A stretch of DNA of 64,000 nt from Planctomycetota bacterium (GTDB lineage: Bacteria > Planctomycetota > Planctomycetia > Pirellulales > PALSA-1355). Where the stretch lies: positions 1 to 64,000 of the forward strand of contig QQVE01000068.1 in assembly GCA_003389325.1 (NCBI GenBank), read 5' to 3'. The translations under genes were made by a program, and so were the position numbers. The notes under the pieces were generated by a model. That model searched no databases. It was given only the letters and a program-made list of their open reading frames with translations, and was not told the origin of the DNA. Every line of letters starts with the position of its first letter. The first letter of the stretch is position 1. Positions 35,319 through 44,967 of this stretch are shown one piece after another.

Positions 35319-36716
35319 CTACTTCTTAAGACCCTTGGCCGGGTTCGACGGTTCGGACTCGAAGCGCACGTCGACGCTGGCACGGTGCGCGGTCAGGCCT
35401 TCCTTGTCGGCCAGCATCCGCACGTCGTCGGCCAATGCTTCGAGGCCGGCTTGCGTGCAGTGGATCACGCTGTGGCTGCGCAGGAAGTCGCGGGCCGAAA
35501 GTCCGCTGGCAAAGCGAGCCGTTCCGCCGGTGGGCAACACGTGCGAGGGACCGGCCGCGTAGTCGCCCACGGCCACGGGGCTGTAGTGGCCGAGAAACGC
35601 CGCGCCCGCGTGACGGATCTTTGCCAATAGCGTTTCGGGCTCGGACGTGGCGATGTGCAAGTGCTCCGGCGCGATCTCATCGGTCACGGCCGCCGCCTCG
35701 TCGGCGTCGCGCACCAGCACGAGCGCTGCGAACTGTTCGAGGCTTTGCCGTGCCAGGTCGCCGCGCGAAAGGTGCTCCGTCTGGCGCGCGAGCTCCGCGG
35801 CCACGGCCTCGATGGCCGGCTCGTGCCAGGTGACCAGAATGCTTGCGCCGGGCGCGTGCTCGGCCTGGGCGATCAAGTCGGCCGCCGTGAAGTCGGCGCG
35901 AGTCGTCTCGTCGGCGATCACCACGACTTCGCTGGGGCCGGCGATCGAATCGATATCGACGTCGCCGAAGACGCGCTTTTTGGCCAGGGCCACGAACAGG
36001 TTGCCGGGCCCGACGATCTTGTCCACCCGCGGCACGCCGTCGACGCCATAGGCCAAGGCGGCCACGCCGTGCGCTCCGCCCATGCGATAGACCTCGGCAA
36101 TGCCCAGCTCGTGGCACGTGGCCAGCAGGTCGTCGTTGTAGGCGCCGAACTTCGTGGGTGGGGCGATCACGGCCAACTGCTTGACGCCCGCGGCCTGCGC
36201 GGGCACGGCGGTCATCAGCACCGTGGAGGGATACGCCGCGGCGCCGCCGGGCACGCACAGCCCCACGCGGTCCAGCGGCAGATAGCGCTGTTCGAGGTAG
36301 CTGCCGCCAGGACGGTCAATGCGCACGTTGGTCGGCACGAGCGCTGTTTGGAATTCGAGAATCGAGTCGCGAATGCGCCGCACGGCGGCCAGGAATTCCG
36401 GCTCGGCGCGGGCATGTGCCTCGGCGAGCGTTGCGGGTTCGACGCGGAGCGTTTCTGCCGTGAGCTCCCGCTTGTCGATGCGGGCCGAATAGTCGAGCAC
36501 CGCGGCCAGGCCTTGGTCGTAGACGTCCTGGCAGATGCGCTCGACTACCTGCTCGGGCGTGAGCGGCTCGCCGAACACTTCCTGCGTGCGGCGGCGGCCT
36601 TCTTCGCTGACGACGTTGCCGCGCGGGCTGAGCGCGGCGCGCAGGGCGGCCAACTCGGCGGTGGCGTCGGCCGAGCGGCTGTCGATGCGTTGGATCTGGA
36701 GAGGTTTGGCTTCCAC
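35319..36716 (-). CDS. hisD: Histidinol dehydrogenase
   Basis: The 465-residue protein contains VGLCVPGGAAAYPSTVLM, VDKIVGPGNLFVALAKK, IAGPSEVVVIAD, the zinc/substrate region LIAQAEHAPGA, APEHLHIAT with the catalytic Glu-His, and GPSHVLPTGGTARFASGL. It oxidises histidinol to histidine in two NAD-dependent steps. Family members usually read QAEHD; here the residue after the histidine is alanine. It is the first gene of hisD-hisC-hisB and is divergent from the threonine aldolase gene. No attenuator or T-box was seen upstream. Confidence 0.95.
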   Translation of the reverse strand: MEAKPLQIQRIDSRSADATAELAALRAALSPRGNVVSEEGRRRTQEVFGEPLTPEQVVERICQDVYDQGLAAVLDYSARIDKRELTAETLRVEPATLAEAHARAEPEFLAAVRRIRDSILEFQTALVPTNVRIDRPGGSYLEQRYLPLDRVGLCVPGGAAAYPSTVLMTAVPAQAAGVKQLAVIAPPTKFGAYNDDLLATCHELGIAEVYRMGGAHGVAALAYGVDGVPRVDKIVGPGNLFVALAKKRVFGDVDIDSIAGPSEVVVIADETTRADFTAADLIAQAEHAPGASILVTWHEPAIEAVAAELARQTEHLSRGDLARQSLEQFAALVLVRDADEAAAVTDEIAPEHLHIATSEPETLLAKIRHAGAAFLGHYSPVAVGDYAAGPSHVLPTGGTARFASGLSARDFLRSHSVIHCTQAGLEALADDVRMLADKEGLTAHRASVDVRFESEPSNPAKGLKK

Positions 36717-36836
36717 TGGTCAGTGGGGTAGGGGACCGTTACCATGAGCTTATCGCGCACCGGCGGTGGCGAATTCTCCATTCTGCCCGGCCGATGGCGC
36801 GAGGGAAAGCCCGAGATCCGCCCGACGAGCCGCGCC

Positions 36837-37922
36837 ATGCCCGAGAAGATCCTCGATTTCCGCAGCGATACGGTCACCCGGCCCACCCCCGGCATGCGAG
36901 CAGCCATGGCCGGGGCCGAGGTCGGCGACGACGTGTTCGGCGAAGATCCCTCGGTGATCGCCCTGCAGGAGCGGTTGGCCGACATGCTGGGCAAGGAAGC
37001 GGCGCTGTACGTGCCCTCGGGCACGATGTCGAACCAGCTTGGGGTGCGCGTGCACTGCGGGCCCGGCGACGAGTTTATCTGCGAGGCGGGCTGCCACATC
37101 TACAACTACGAGCAGGCCGGCTATGCCCAGCTCAGCGGCGTGGCTCCCCGCCCGGTCGAGGGCACCGGCGGCGTGCTGCGGCTGGAGCGACTTACCGGAC
37201 TGATTCGCAAGGACGACGAGCACCTGGTGCGCACGCGGCTGGTGTGCCTGGAAAATACCCACAACCGCGGGGCGGGCCGCATTCAGCCCTTCGAGACGTG
37301 CGAGGCGATCTGCAACTGGGCCCACGAGCACGGCCTGGCCACGCACCTGGACGGGGCGCGGCTGTTCAACGCCGTCGTGGCCAGCGGCATCGAGGCGAAA
37401 CGCTGGGCCGCGGGCTTCGACACCGTGAGCGTCTGCTTCAGCAAGGGGCTGGGCGCGCCGGTCGGCTCGGCACTGGTGGGGCCGAAGGACTTGATTCGCA
37501 AGGCCCATCGCGCCCGCAAGCTGTTTGGCGGCGGCATGCGTCAGGCCGGCTTCATCGCTGCGGCGGCGCTGTATGCGCTTGCGCACCACGTCGAGCGGCT
37601 GGCCGAGGATCACGAGCACGCCCAGATGCTGGCAGGCACCGTGCGCGAGGCCCCGGGCATGGAGTTGATCGGCGAGACGGTCGATACGAACATCGTTATA
37701 TTTCGCATCGCGCCGGAGCTGGGCACGGGCGCCGAGTTCTGCGAGCGGCTGCGACAGAAGGGACTGCTCGCGCTCTCGCTGGGTCCACAGGAAGTGCGGG
37801 CCGTGACGCATCTCGACCTCGACGAAGCCGACACCCGGCGAGCCTGCCAGATTCTGGCTCAAGCCGCCGAAGAAGCTCCCCGCAGCAAAGTCACCGCCGG
37901 CAAAGGCGTGTCGTACGCGTAG
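36837..37922 (+). CDS. ltaE: Low-specificity L-threonine aldolase
   Basis: With the start at 36837 (MPEKILDFRSDTVTRPTPGM) the protein has 361 residues. It shows the PLP aldolase pattern: GDDVFGEDPSV, PSGTMSNQLGV, the aspartate in HLDGARLFNA and the PLP lysine K203 in VCFSKGLGAPVGS. The enzyme splits threonine or allo-threonine to glycine and acetaldehyde. An in-frame start 93 bases upstream would add a sequence unlike the family. It converges with the glutamate dehydrogenase gene, with only three bases between the stop codons. Confidence 0.93.
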   Translation: MPEKILDFRSDTVTRPTPGMRAAMAGAEVGDDVFGEDPSVIALQERLADMLGKEAALYVPSGTMSNQLGVRVHCGPGDEFICEAGCHIYNYEQAGYAQLSGVAPRPVEGTGGVLRLERLTGLIRKDDEHLVRTRLVCLENTHNRGAGRIQPFETCEAICNWAHEHGLATHLDGARLFNAVVASGIEAKRWAAGFDTVSVCFSKGLGAPVGSALVGPKDLIRKAHRARKLFGGGMRQAGFIAAAALYALAHHVERLAEDHEHAQMLAGTVREAPGMELIGETVDTNIVIFRIAPELGTGAEFCERLRQKGLLALSLGPQEVRAVTHLDLDEADTRRACQILAQAAEEAPRSKVTAGKGVSYA

Positions 37923-37925
37923 CCT

Positions 37926-39161
37926 TTACGTGGCCCCGCCGAGCATGGTGGCGCGGCCGACGCGGCCGATGCCGAGCATGTACGAGGCGGTGCGCAGGCT
38001 CACGTTGCGCTCCTGGGCCATGGACCAGACGCGCTCGAAGCTGTCGGCCAAGACGCGGTCGAGCTCCTGCCGCACGCGGTTGATCCCCCAGGAATAGTGC
38101 TGGCGATTCTGCACCCACTCGAAGTAGCTCACCACCACGCCGCCCGCGTTGGCCAGGATGTCGGGCAGGACCAGCTTGCCTTGCTCGTGAAACAGCACGT
38201 CGGCATCGGGCCATACCGGCTGGTTGGCCGCCTCGATGATCATGGGGGCCTTGATCCGCGGAGCGTTGTGGGCGGTGATCACGCCGCCCAGCGCCGCGGG
38301 AATCAGCAGCTCGACGTCCAGTTCCAGGAGCTTTTCGTTCGAGATGCGCTCGGCCTGCTTAAAGCCCTTCAGACCGCGATGCTCGCGCGAGTACTGCAGC
38401 ACGGCCGGAATGTCGAGCCCCTCGGGCCGGTAGTAGCCGCCGCTGACGTCGCTGACGGCCACGATCTTGAACTCGGCCTCGTGCAGAAACTTGGCCGCGT
38501 GCGAGCCGACGTTGCCGAAGCCCTGCAGGGCCACGCGCGTCTGTTGCGGCTTGCGGCCCAGGCGTCCCATCATCTTGAAGGCCAGAATGCCCACGCCGCG
38601 GCCGGTGGCTTCCTCGCGGCCGGGAATGCCAAACAGCTCGACGGGCTTGCCGGTCACGCAGCCGGGGTTGAAGCCGTGGTACTTTTGATACTGGTTCTGT
38701 ATCCAGGCCATCACCTCGGAGTTGGTGCCCATGTCGGGGGCCGGAATGTCGACGTCGGGTCCGATCACGTCGTGGATGCCGTCGACGAATTTGCGCGTGA
38801 TCCGTTCCATTTCGCGGGGCGAGAGCTTCGAAGGATCGACTGCCACGCCCCCTTTCGCTCCGCCGAAGGGCAGGTCGACCAGGGCGGTTTTCCAGGTCAT
38901 CAACTGCGCGAGCGAGCGCACCTCGCCCAGGTCCACCTCGGGATGAAACCGCAGCCCGCCTTTCATGGGGCCGCGGGCATCGTCGTGCTGCACGCGGTAA
39001 CCGATGTGGGTCGAGATCTGCCCGTCGTCGAGTTCCACCGCGATTTGCACCGAGACTTCGCGCTTGGCCGTCAGCAGCAGCTCGCGAATGTTGGCGCTTA
39101 GGTCCATGTGGTCGGCCGCACGGTCGAAGTACAGCCGGGTAGCGTCAATGGCTCGCATCAT
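37926..39161 (-). CDS. gdhA: Glu/Leu/Phe/Val dehydrogenase, probably glutamate dehydrogenase
   Basis: The 411-residue protein has GPMKGGLRFHPEV and PFGGAKGG with the catalytic and substrate lysines, PAPDMGTNSEVMAW, and the Rossmann dinucleotide site ALQGFGNVGSHAA. The length fits NAD-type or dual-specificity glutamate dehydrogenases rather than the ~450-residue enteric enzyme. It interconverts glutamate and 2-oxoglutarate plus ammonia. It appears to be a single-gene unit; two adjacent ATG codons (39161 and 39158) are equally plausible starts. Confidence 0.92.
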   Translation of the reverse strand: MMRAIDATRLYFDRAADHMDLSANIRELLLTAKREVSVQIAVELDDGQISTHIGYRVQHDDARGPMKGGLRFHPEVDLGEVRSLAQLMTWKTALVDLPFGGAKGGVAVDPSKLSPREMERITRKFVDGIHDVIGPDVDIPAPDMGTNSEVMAWIQNQYQKYHGFNPGCVTGKPVELFGIPGREEATGRGVGILAFKMMGRLGRKPQQTRVALQGFGNVGSHAAKFLHEAEFKIVAVSDVSGGYYRPEGLDIPAVLQYSREHRGLKGFKQAERISNEKLLELDVELLIPAALGGVITAHNAPRIKAPMIIEAANQPVWPDADVLFHEQGKLVLPDILANAGGVVVSYFEWVQNRQHYSWGINRVRQELDRVLADSFERVWSMAQERNVSLRTASYMLGIGRVGRATMLGGAT

Positions 39162-39421
39162 TGGGGGTCACTCGTTCCGAGGAGCGTGTCAGGATGGGTC
39201 CGGCGTCGGCAGGCCAAGCGAAGCGACAGGTGCACGAGCGCTTCAGCAGCGCATCATACCCGCCCTACAAAAGTACAACAGACGAAATGGAGAAGCTGGG
39301 GAAGTGCGGATACGCGCGATTTTGTTGAGAATTGGGTGTACGAGCGTCCTGGCCGCAGGCTTGCCACGCTCTTTAGATGCCGCAGCCGTGCTTTGAGTTT
39401 CGAGCCACTGACCACGGTAGG

Positions 39422-39799
39422 TCAGTGCGTGGGATCGTCGGTTTCCCCGTACCCGGGACCGGGCGCCAAGACCAAGATACCGTCGGCCTCGGGAAACAAT
39501 CGTTCCAGTTCGCGCTGCTTGGCGTCTACCTGCTCCGGCTCGACGACGACACCAACGCGGGAGAGTCCTTGTTCGCCCCAAAGACGTATAGTCCACGGCG
39601 CGTCTGTTTCAAAGTACGGGCGTTGGTCGATCGGCATGTGGTGCCAGTGCTCAGCTTGGGTTGCCATCCAGCCAACTGCGGCTCTTCTCTGTCGAATCCA
39701 GTTGGCTTGATAGCCGAGCCAACATCCAAAGATCGCGGCGAGAACGAGTAGCGTCCGCAGCGAATAGCGGAACCAGTGTCGTTTCGGGGCGTCGCTCAT
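39422..39799 (-). CDS. Small planctomycete-type membrane protein
   Basis: The 125-residue protein has an N-terminal RYSLRTLLVLAAIFGCWLGYQ, a single membrane helix that I recognise as a recurrent opening in planctomycete hypothetical proteins, followed by a soluble region ending in VLAPGPGYGETDD. No enzymatic motif is visible. It lies between gdhA and comEC on the same strand, with a 35-base gap from comEC and 260 bases to the gdhA start, so it may be co-transcribed with comEC. Confidence 0.7.
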   Translation of the reverse strand: MSDAPKRHWFRYSLRTLLVLAAIFGCWLGYQANWIRQRRAAVGWMATQAEHWHHMPIDQRPYFETDAPWTIRLWGEQGLSRVGVVVEPEQVDAKQRELERLFPEADGILVLAPGPGYGETDDPTH

Positions 39800-39834
39800 G
39801 CTAGCTCCTTCGGCTTCTGCTCGACAACGATGTT

Positions 39835-42306
39835 TTAGTCCCGCCAGCTTTCAATCGCGACTTCATCGGCCGAGAGCGAAACCGTGATCGCTCCGCGCTT
39901 GGCGGTTTGGAGGACGCGGCAGCCGCGCTCGGTGTAGGCGGCTTCGACGGGACCGAGGCGGTCGCTGCGGCCGCCGCTGACGATGGCCCACTCGGGCGTG
40001 CTCCAGGCGGCGAAGCCGGGCGGGTCGCTCGAGGCGCTGCCGTGGTGCGGGGCCATCACCACGTCGGTGTCGTAGGGCAGCTCGGCCAATAGGTCGTTCA
40101 GGCCGGGAGATTCGACGTCGCCGGTCAACAGCAGCCGCCGGCCGGCGTACTCGATGGCCAGCACGATGCTGTTGGCGTTGTCGCTCCCCAGCACGCCGCG
40201 GCGGGGCGGGTGCAGCACTTCGATTTGTACGGCTTGGCCGGCGTCCAAGTGATCGCCGGCCCAGACTTCGGAAAGCGGCACGCCGCTGGCGTCGATGGCC
40301 TCGTGCAGCGCGTCGAGCGCGCGGCTGCGCTCGAAGAACATCAAGGGTGAGACGTACACGGCGCCGGTGGAGAATTGGTCGAGCAGCTCGGGCACGGCGT
40401 TGTAGTGGTCGGCATCGGCGTGCGAGATGACGATGGCGTCGAGATGCGTGATGCCCCGCGACCAGAGATAGCCCGCCACGGCCCGGGAAGCTCCCTGCGG
40501 CGAGCCCAGCCGGCCGGCGTCGTAGAGCAGCGTCTGCCCGCCGGGCAATTCGAGCACCACCGCCGTACCGTGCCCCACCGAAAGAAACGTGCACTTGAGT
40601 TGGTCGCTCTGGTGCGGGCGGGCGATCGACGCGAGCAGCCCGATTGCGACCCAGGCGGCCACCAGCCCCACGCACCACTGCGGGCGCGGGCGCACGCGCG
40701 GCACCAGCGCCCAGGCGGCCAGCAGCCCGTAGAACCCGGCCAACCACCAGCCGGCCGGTCCGGTCACCCAGAGATGTCCGACCGACAGCCGGCTGGCCGC
40801 TTCGACGGCAGTTTGCATCAGCGCCAGGCAGTAGCTGCAGACGATGCCCAGCGGCACCGCCAGCGGCGGCGCCAGCCATCCCAGCGCCAGCACTCCCAGC
40901 CCGCTGGCCATGGCCACGGTCATCGGCAGCGCCAGCAGCGGTCCCAGCGCCACGGCCACCGGCGAAAGCAAGTGGAAGCGAGCCATCACCAGCGGACAGA
41001 TGACCAGCCAGATCACGGTCGTGGCCAGCACGGTGCCCATCACGCCGCCGCCGAGTTGCCGCATCACGCGCTGGGGCCAGGGACGCGTGCGGGCGATGAG
41101 CCTGGCGAGCGGATCGGGCTCGGGCCGGGCGAGCCGCACCTGCGCCAAGAACGCCAGCGCTCCCACTGAGAGAAACGAAAGCTGCGTGCCGGCCTGAAAC
41201 AGCTCGGCCGGGTTGATCGCCAGGACGACGAGTCCCGCGGCCGCCAGCGTGTTGAACGCCAGGGCGCGGCGCGAAAGCACCAGCGCCAGGCAGCCGGCCA
41301 GCACCATCACCGTGGCACGTACCACCGGTGGCTGAGCTCCGGTGGCCAGCGCGTACAAGATGCAGGCGACCATCACGATGGCCAGCGACCACCCGCGCGG
41401 CACCATCGCCACGCGCATCACCGAAAACAGGCACGTGGCCAGAATGCCGACGTGCAACCCCGACACGACCAGCAAGTGGATGGTGCCGGTTTCGACGAAG
41501 GCCTGCGTCACTTCCGGCTCCAACTCCTGCCGCGAGCCGAGAAACATAGCGACGGCCAGCGGCGACTGTTCGGGCGGCAGCTTGCGCCACAGCAGGGCTT
41601 CGCCCCGCCGCCGCAGCGCGCTGGCCAGGCCGTGCAGGCTCCAGGTGTGGCGCTCGCTCACGCGGGAAACGCATTCGGGAAACTCGCAGCGGGCCCAACA
41701 CAGACGCCGGTCGCCGCGGGCCTGCGCCGCGAAGTCGAACTCGCCGGGATTGTCGGGGCCGGGAATCGCACCCAGTTGTACAAAGACCCGCAGCCGGTCG
41801 CCGGGTTCGATGTCCAGCACGTGCCCGTCGCAGTAGATCGTGGCGTGCCCCGAAGCGTTGCGCCAGAGGTCGCGATCGCGGAGGCCGACCACGTCGACTT
41901 CCAGGCGCGTTCGCTCGGGCGTGGCGATCGTGCGCAGGGGATCGGGGGGCGGCGCGGGAATACGGCGCGGTCCGCTGGTGGCCAGCACCTCGAGCGCGGC
42001 CGGTCCGGCATTGGGCGGCGCAAGACGCACGACGTGATCCCGATCGAACAGCGACCAGCGGCAGTGATGCCAGGCCGCTCCCACGGCGGCCACGCTCACC
42101 AGCAGCGCCACGACGGCCAGCCGCACGCGGCCTCGCCGCCACAAGACGCACCACGTGATCCAGGCGGCCAGGGCCGCGATCCACCACAGCGGCGCCGCCC
42201 ACGCCAGCCAGCGATCGAGCACGATGCCCGTGCACGCCGCGGCCAGCACGCTCACCAGCGGCTGATAGGCCGAGCGGGCGCGCGGTGAGGCGGCGGGCGG
42301 AGTCAT
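39835..42306 (-). CDS. comEC: ComEC/Rec2-type DNA uptake channel
   Basis: The 823-residue protein has the three-part ComEC layout: an N-terminal membrane and soluble domain (about 1-230), a central multi-helix competence domain (starting around LAVAMFLGSRQELEPEVTQAF and HLLVVSGLHVGIL, with many hydrophobic helices to ~550), and a C-terminal metallo-beta-lactamase-like domain with VISHADADHYNAV (HxDxDH) and VVMAPHHGSASSDP. ComEC carries single-stranded DNA across the inner membrane in natural transformation. No other competence gene is in the window. Confidence 0.93.
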   Translation of the reverse strand: MTPPAASPRARSAYQPLVSVLAAACTGIVLDRWLAWAAPLWWIAALAAWITWCVLWRRGRVRLAVVALLVSVAAVGAAWHHCRWSLFDRDHVVRLAPPNAGPAALEVLATSGPRRIPAPPPDPLRTIATPERTRLEVDVVGLRDRDLWRNASGHATIYCDGHVLDIEPGDRLRVFVQLGAIPGPDNPGEFDFAAQARGDRRLCWARCEFPECVSRVSERHTWSLHGLASALRRRGEALLWRKLPPEQSPLAVAMFLGSRQELEPEVTQAFVETGTIHLLVVSGLHVGILATCLFSVMRVAMVPRGWSLAIVMVACILYALATGAQPPVVRATVMVLAGCLALVLSRRALAFNTLAAAGLVVLAINPAELFQAGTQLSFLSVGALAFLAQVRLARPEPDPLARLIARTRPWPQRVMRQLGGGVMGTVLATTVIWLVICPLVMARFHLLSPVAVALGPLLALPMTVAMASGLGVLALGWLAPPLAVPLGIVCSYCLALMQTAVEAASRLSVGHLWVTGPAGWWLAGFYGLLAAWALVPRVRPRPQWCVGLVAAWVAIGLLASIARPHQSDQLKCTFLSVGHGTAVVLELPGGQTLLYDAGRLGSPQGASRAVAGYLWSRGITHLDAIVISHADADHYNAVPELLDQFSTGAVYVSPLMFFERSRALDALHEAIDASGVPLSEVWAGDHLDAGQAVQIEVLHPPRRGVLGSDNANSIVLAIEYAGRRLLLTGDVESPGLNDLLAELPYDTDVVMAPHHGSASSDPPGFAAWSTPEWAIVSGGRSDRLGPVEAAYTERGCRVLQTAKRGAITVSLSADEVAIESWRD

Positions 42307-42515
42307 GGCAAAATTGTCCTACGAGGCGCTCGGCCCATCGCGGTGGGCGTTCCCCACTCTAGCAAAGGCCCCCGCGGCATGCACGTTGCGGGGGGAATCG
42401 CAGGCCCCGGGTGCTTGGCGAGTTCCGGCTCGACCGATAAGCTGAACCGCGCCTAAGGTGCAACCCAACGCGACCGGAGCCCAGCGCGGCCTCCCCGGAT
42501 GAAAGGATGATATCC

Positions 42516-44849
42516 ATGACGCTTACACGCATGTGCAGCCTGGCGGCCCTGTTGGCGGCCCTGACGGTGATCGGTTGCAGTCCCACGGAGAAGAAGCCCG
42601 AGCCCGAGGAAGTGCCTCCGCCGGAGCAAGCGGCCCAGACGGAAGCCCCGGCCGAGAAGAAGGACATGCCCGCCGAGGAGCCTTCGGCCGAACCCGAGAC
42701 GGAGCCCGCGCCGAAGCCCGAGGCCAAGGCGGACGAGCCAGCCGAAAAGTCCGACGACGCGGGTCCGGAGTTGCCGCTCAGCGCGGCCGACAAGAAAGAG
42801 GGGGCGCCTGAGCCGAAAGCGGAAGTCGCCGCGAAGGAGGAGCCGAAGGAAGAGGAACCGGCCGAGGACGATGGCACGAAGCTGATCTCGCGGCAGGTGC
42901 TGTTCGGCAATCCCGACAAGGCTTCGGCGCGGCTGAGCCCCGACGGCACGAAGCTCAGCTACCTGGCGCCCAAGGACGGCGTGCTCAACGTGTTTGTCGG
43001 CCCGGTCGACGACGTGAGTGCGGCCAAGCCGGTCACGGACGACAAGAAGCGGGGCATCCGCATTTACTTTTGGGCGTACGACAACAACCACATCCTGTAC
43101 CTGCAGGATACCGGCGGCGACGAGGACTGGCACGTCTACAGCGTCGACCTGGAGTCGGGCGAGACCAAGGACCTGACGCCGCTGGATAAGGTGGCCGCGC
43201 AGATCGAGGCGGTCAGCGAGAAGTTTCCCGAGGAGATCATCGTCGGCATCAACGATCGCGATCCGCAGTTTCACGACGTGTATCGCGTGAACATCGGCAG
43301 CGGCGAGCGCGAGCTGGTGCAGAAGAACACCGAGTTTGCCAGCTTCGTGATCGACGACGACTACAACGTGCGGTTTGCCTCGAAGATGATGCCCGACGGC
43401 AGTATCCAGTACTTCGAGCCCGACGGCGAGGACGGCTGGAAAGAGTACATCAACGTCGGCCAGGAAGACACGCTGACCACGGCCATCGCCGGCTTCGACA
43501 AGTCGGGCCGCAAGCTGTATTTGACCGACAGCCGCGACCGCAACACGGCGGCCTTGGTGCAGATCGACCTGGACAGCGACGAAGAGAAGGTGCTGGCCGC
43601 CCATGACAAGGCCGACGTCGACGGCGTGATCGTGCACCCCACGGAAAAGAACATCCAGGCGGCCAGCTTCGACTACCTGCGGCCCGAGTGGGACGTGCTG
43701 GACGAGTCGATCGCCCCGGACCTCGAGTATCTCAAGACCGTGGCCGACGGCGACCTGCAAGTGGCCAGCCGCACGCTCGACGACAAGAAATGGGTCGTGG
43801 CCTACCTGATGGACAACGGCCCGACGCGCTACTACCTGTACGATCGGCCGAACAAGAAGGCCGACTTCCTGTTCACCAGCCGCCAGAACCTGGAGGGCCA
43901 GCCGCTGGCGAAGATGCATCCCGAGGTGATCGAGTCGCGCGACGGCATGGAACTGGTCAGCTACCTGACGCTGCCGCTGGGGAGCGACCCCGAGGGGAGC
44001 GGCCGGCCGCAGGAGCCGCTACCGATGGTGCTGTTGGTGCACGGCGGACCCTGGGCCCGCGATTCGTGGGGCTATGATCCCGAGCATCAACTGCTGGCCA
44101 ACCGGGGCTACGCGGTGTTGAGCGTCAACTATCGCGGCTCGACCGGCCTGGGCAAGGAATTCACCAACGCCGGCAACAAAGAGTGGGCCGCGAAGATGCA
44201 CGACGACCTGATCGACGCGGTCGATTGGGCCATCGAGCAGAAGATCGCCGATCCCAACAAGGTCGCCATCATGGGCGGCAGCTACGGCGGCTATGCGACG
44301 CTGGTGGGCCTGACGTTCACGCCCGAGAAGTTCGCTTGCGGGGTCGATATCGTGGGCCCCTCGAACCTGTTCACGCTGTTGAGCACGATTCCGCCTTACT
44401 GGGCCCCGATGATCCAGATGTTCAAGGACCGCGTCGGCGATCCGACGACCGACGAGGGCAAGAAGCTGCTGGCCGATCGGTCGCCCTTGAACCTGGCCGA
44501 CAAGATTGTGCGGCCGTTGCTCGTGGCCCAGGGCGCCAACGACCCGCGGGTCAAGCAGGCCGAGGCCGATCAGATTGTCGAGGCGATGAAAAAGAACGAC
44601 ATCCCGATGACCTACGTGCTGTTCCCCGACGAGGGACACGGCTTCGCGCGGCCCGAGAATCGGCTGGCGTTTTACGCCGTGGCCGAGGCCTTCCTGGCCG
44701 AGCAACTCGGCGGGCGGTACGAGCCGATCGGGGGCGACTTCAAGGGCTCGACGATCACCGTGCCCGACGGAGCCGACCAGATTCCCGGCGTGGCCGACGC
44801 GCTTGAGAAGCACGAGGAGTCGGCCGAGCAAGCCAGCGCCGCTCAATAG
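42516..44849 (+). CDS. S9-family serine peptidase, probable lipoprotein with an acidic proline-rich linker
   Basis: The start at 42516 is chosen because AAAGGA ends eight bases before it and a lipoprotein signal follows (LAALLAALTVIGC, Cys21). Residues ~22-130 are rich in Glu, Pro, Lys and Ala, an unusually long acidic spacer. A beta-propeller-like region (~140-480) leads to the hydrolase domain with Ser589 in GGSYGGYATLV, Asp676 in NDPRVKQ and His708 in DEGHGFARP. The order Ser-Asp-His and GxSxGG are those of prolyl oligopeptidase-type enzymes (acylaminoacyl/dipeptidyl peptidase). The enzyme would work on peptides in the periplasm. A family B repeat arm starts at the stop codon. Confidence 0.9.
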   Translation: MTLTRMCSLAALLAALTVIGCSPTEKKPEPEEVPPPEQAAQTEAPAEKKDMPAEEPSAEPETEPAPKPEAKADEPAEKSDDAGPELPLSAADKKEGAPEPKAEVAAKEEPKEEEPAEDDGTKLISRQVLFGNPDKASARLSPDGTKLSYLAPKDGVLNVFVGPVDDVSAAKPVTDDKKRGIRIYFWAYDNNHILYLQDTGGDEDWHVYSVDLESGETKDLTPLDKVAAQIEAVSEKFPEEIIVGINDRDPQFHDVYRVNIGSGERELVQKNTEFASFVIDDDYNVRFASKMMPDGSIQYFEPDGEDGWKEYINVGQEDTLTTAIAGFDKSGRKLYLTDSRDRNTAALVQIDLDSDEEKVLAAHDKADVDGVIVHPTEKNIQAASFDYLRPEWDVLDESIAPDLEYLKTVADGDLQVASRTLDDKKWVVAYLMDNGPTRYYLYDRPNKKADFLFTSRQNLEGQPLAKMHPEVIESRDGMELVSYLTLPLGSDPEGSGRPQEPLPMVLLVHGGPWARDSWGYDPEHQLLANRGYAVLSVNYRGSTGLGKEFTNAGNKEWAAKMHDDLIDAVDWAIEQKIADPNKVAIMGGSYGGYATLVGLTFTPEKFACGVDIVGPSNLFTLLSTIPPYWAPMIQMFKDRVGDPTTDEGKKLLADRSPLNLADKIVRPLLVAQGANDPRVKQAEADQIVEAMKKNDIPMTYVLFPDEGHGFARPENRLAFYAVAEAFLAEQLGGRYEPIGGDFKGSTITVPDGADQIPGVADALEKHEESAEQASAAQ

Positions 44850-44876
44850 TTTCGCGGGCCATCGGCGACGGCGCGT
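44847..44876. repeat. Repeat family B, single arm after the S9 peptidase stop
   Basis: TAGTTTCGCGGGCCATCGGC and the following GACGGCGCGT align with the left arms of family B. The TAG is the stop codon of the peptidase gene. No right arm was found nearby. Confidence 0.6.
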
Positions 44877-44967
44877 TGCATGTGGCAGTGCTAAGCCGCA
44901 AGCGGCCCGTTGCCGGCATGCGCTGCTGGCACCGGCGAAGCGCGGCAAACTTTACCGGTCGCGGGGG

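Noticed and set aside
36717..36836. Possible histidine attenuator or T-box before hisD
   Set aside because: No histidine-rich short frame, T-box motif or terminator was seen.
44803..44967. Longer start for the cupin gene
   Set aside because: The added residues overlap the S9 peptidase gene and a family B repeat and are Arg-rich without family resemblance; the start at 44968 has a purine-rich stretch just before it.
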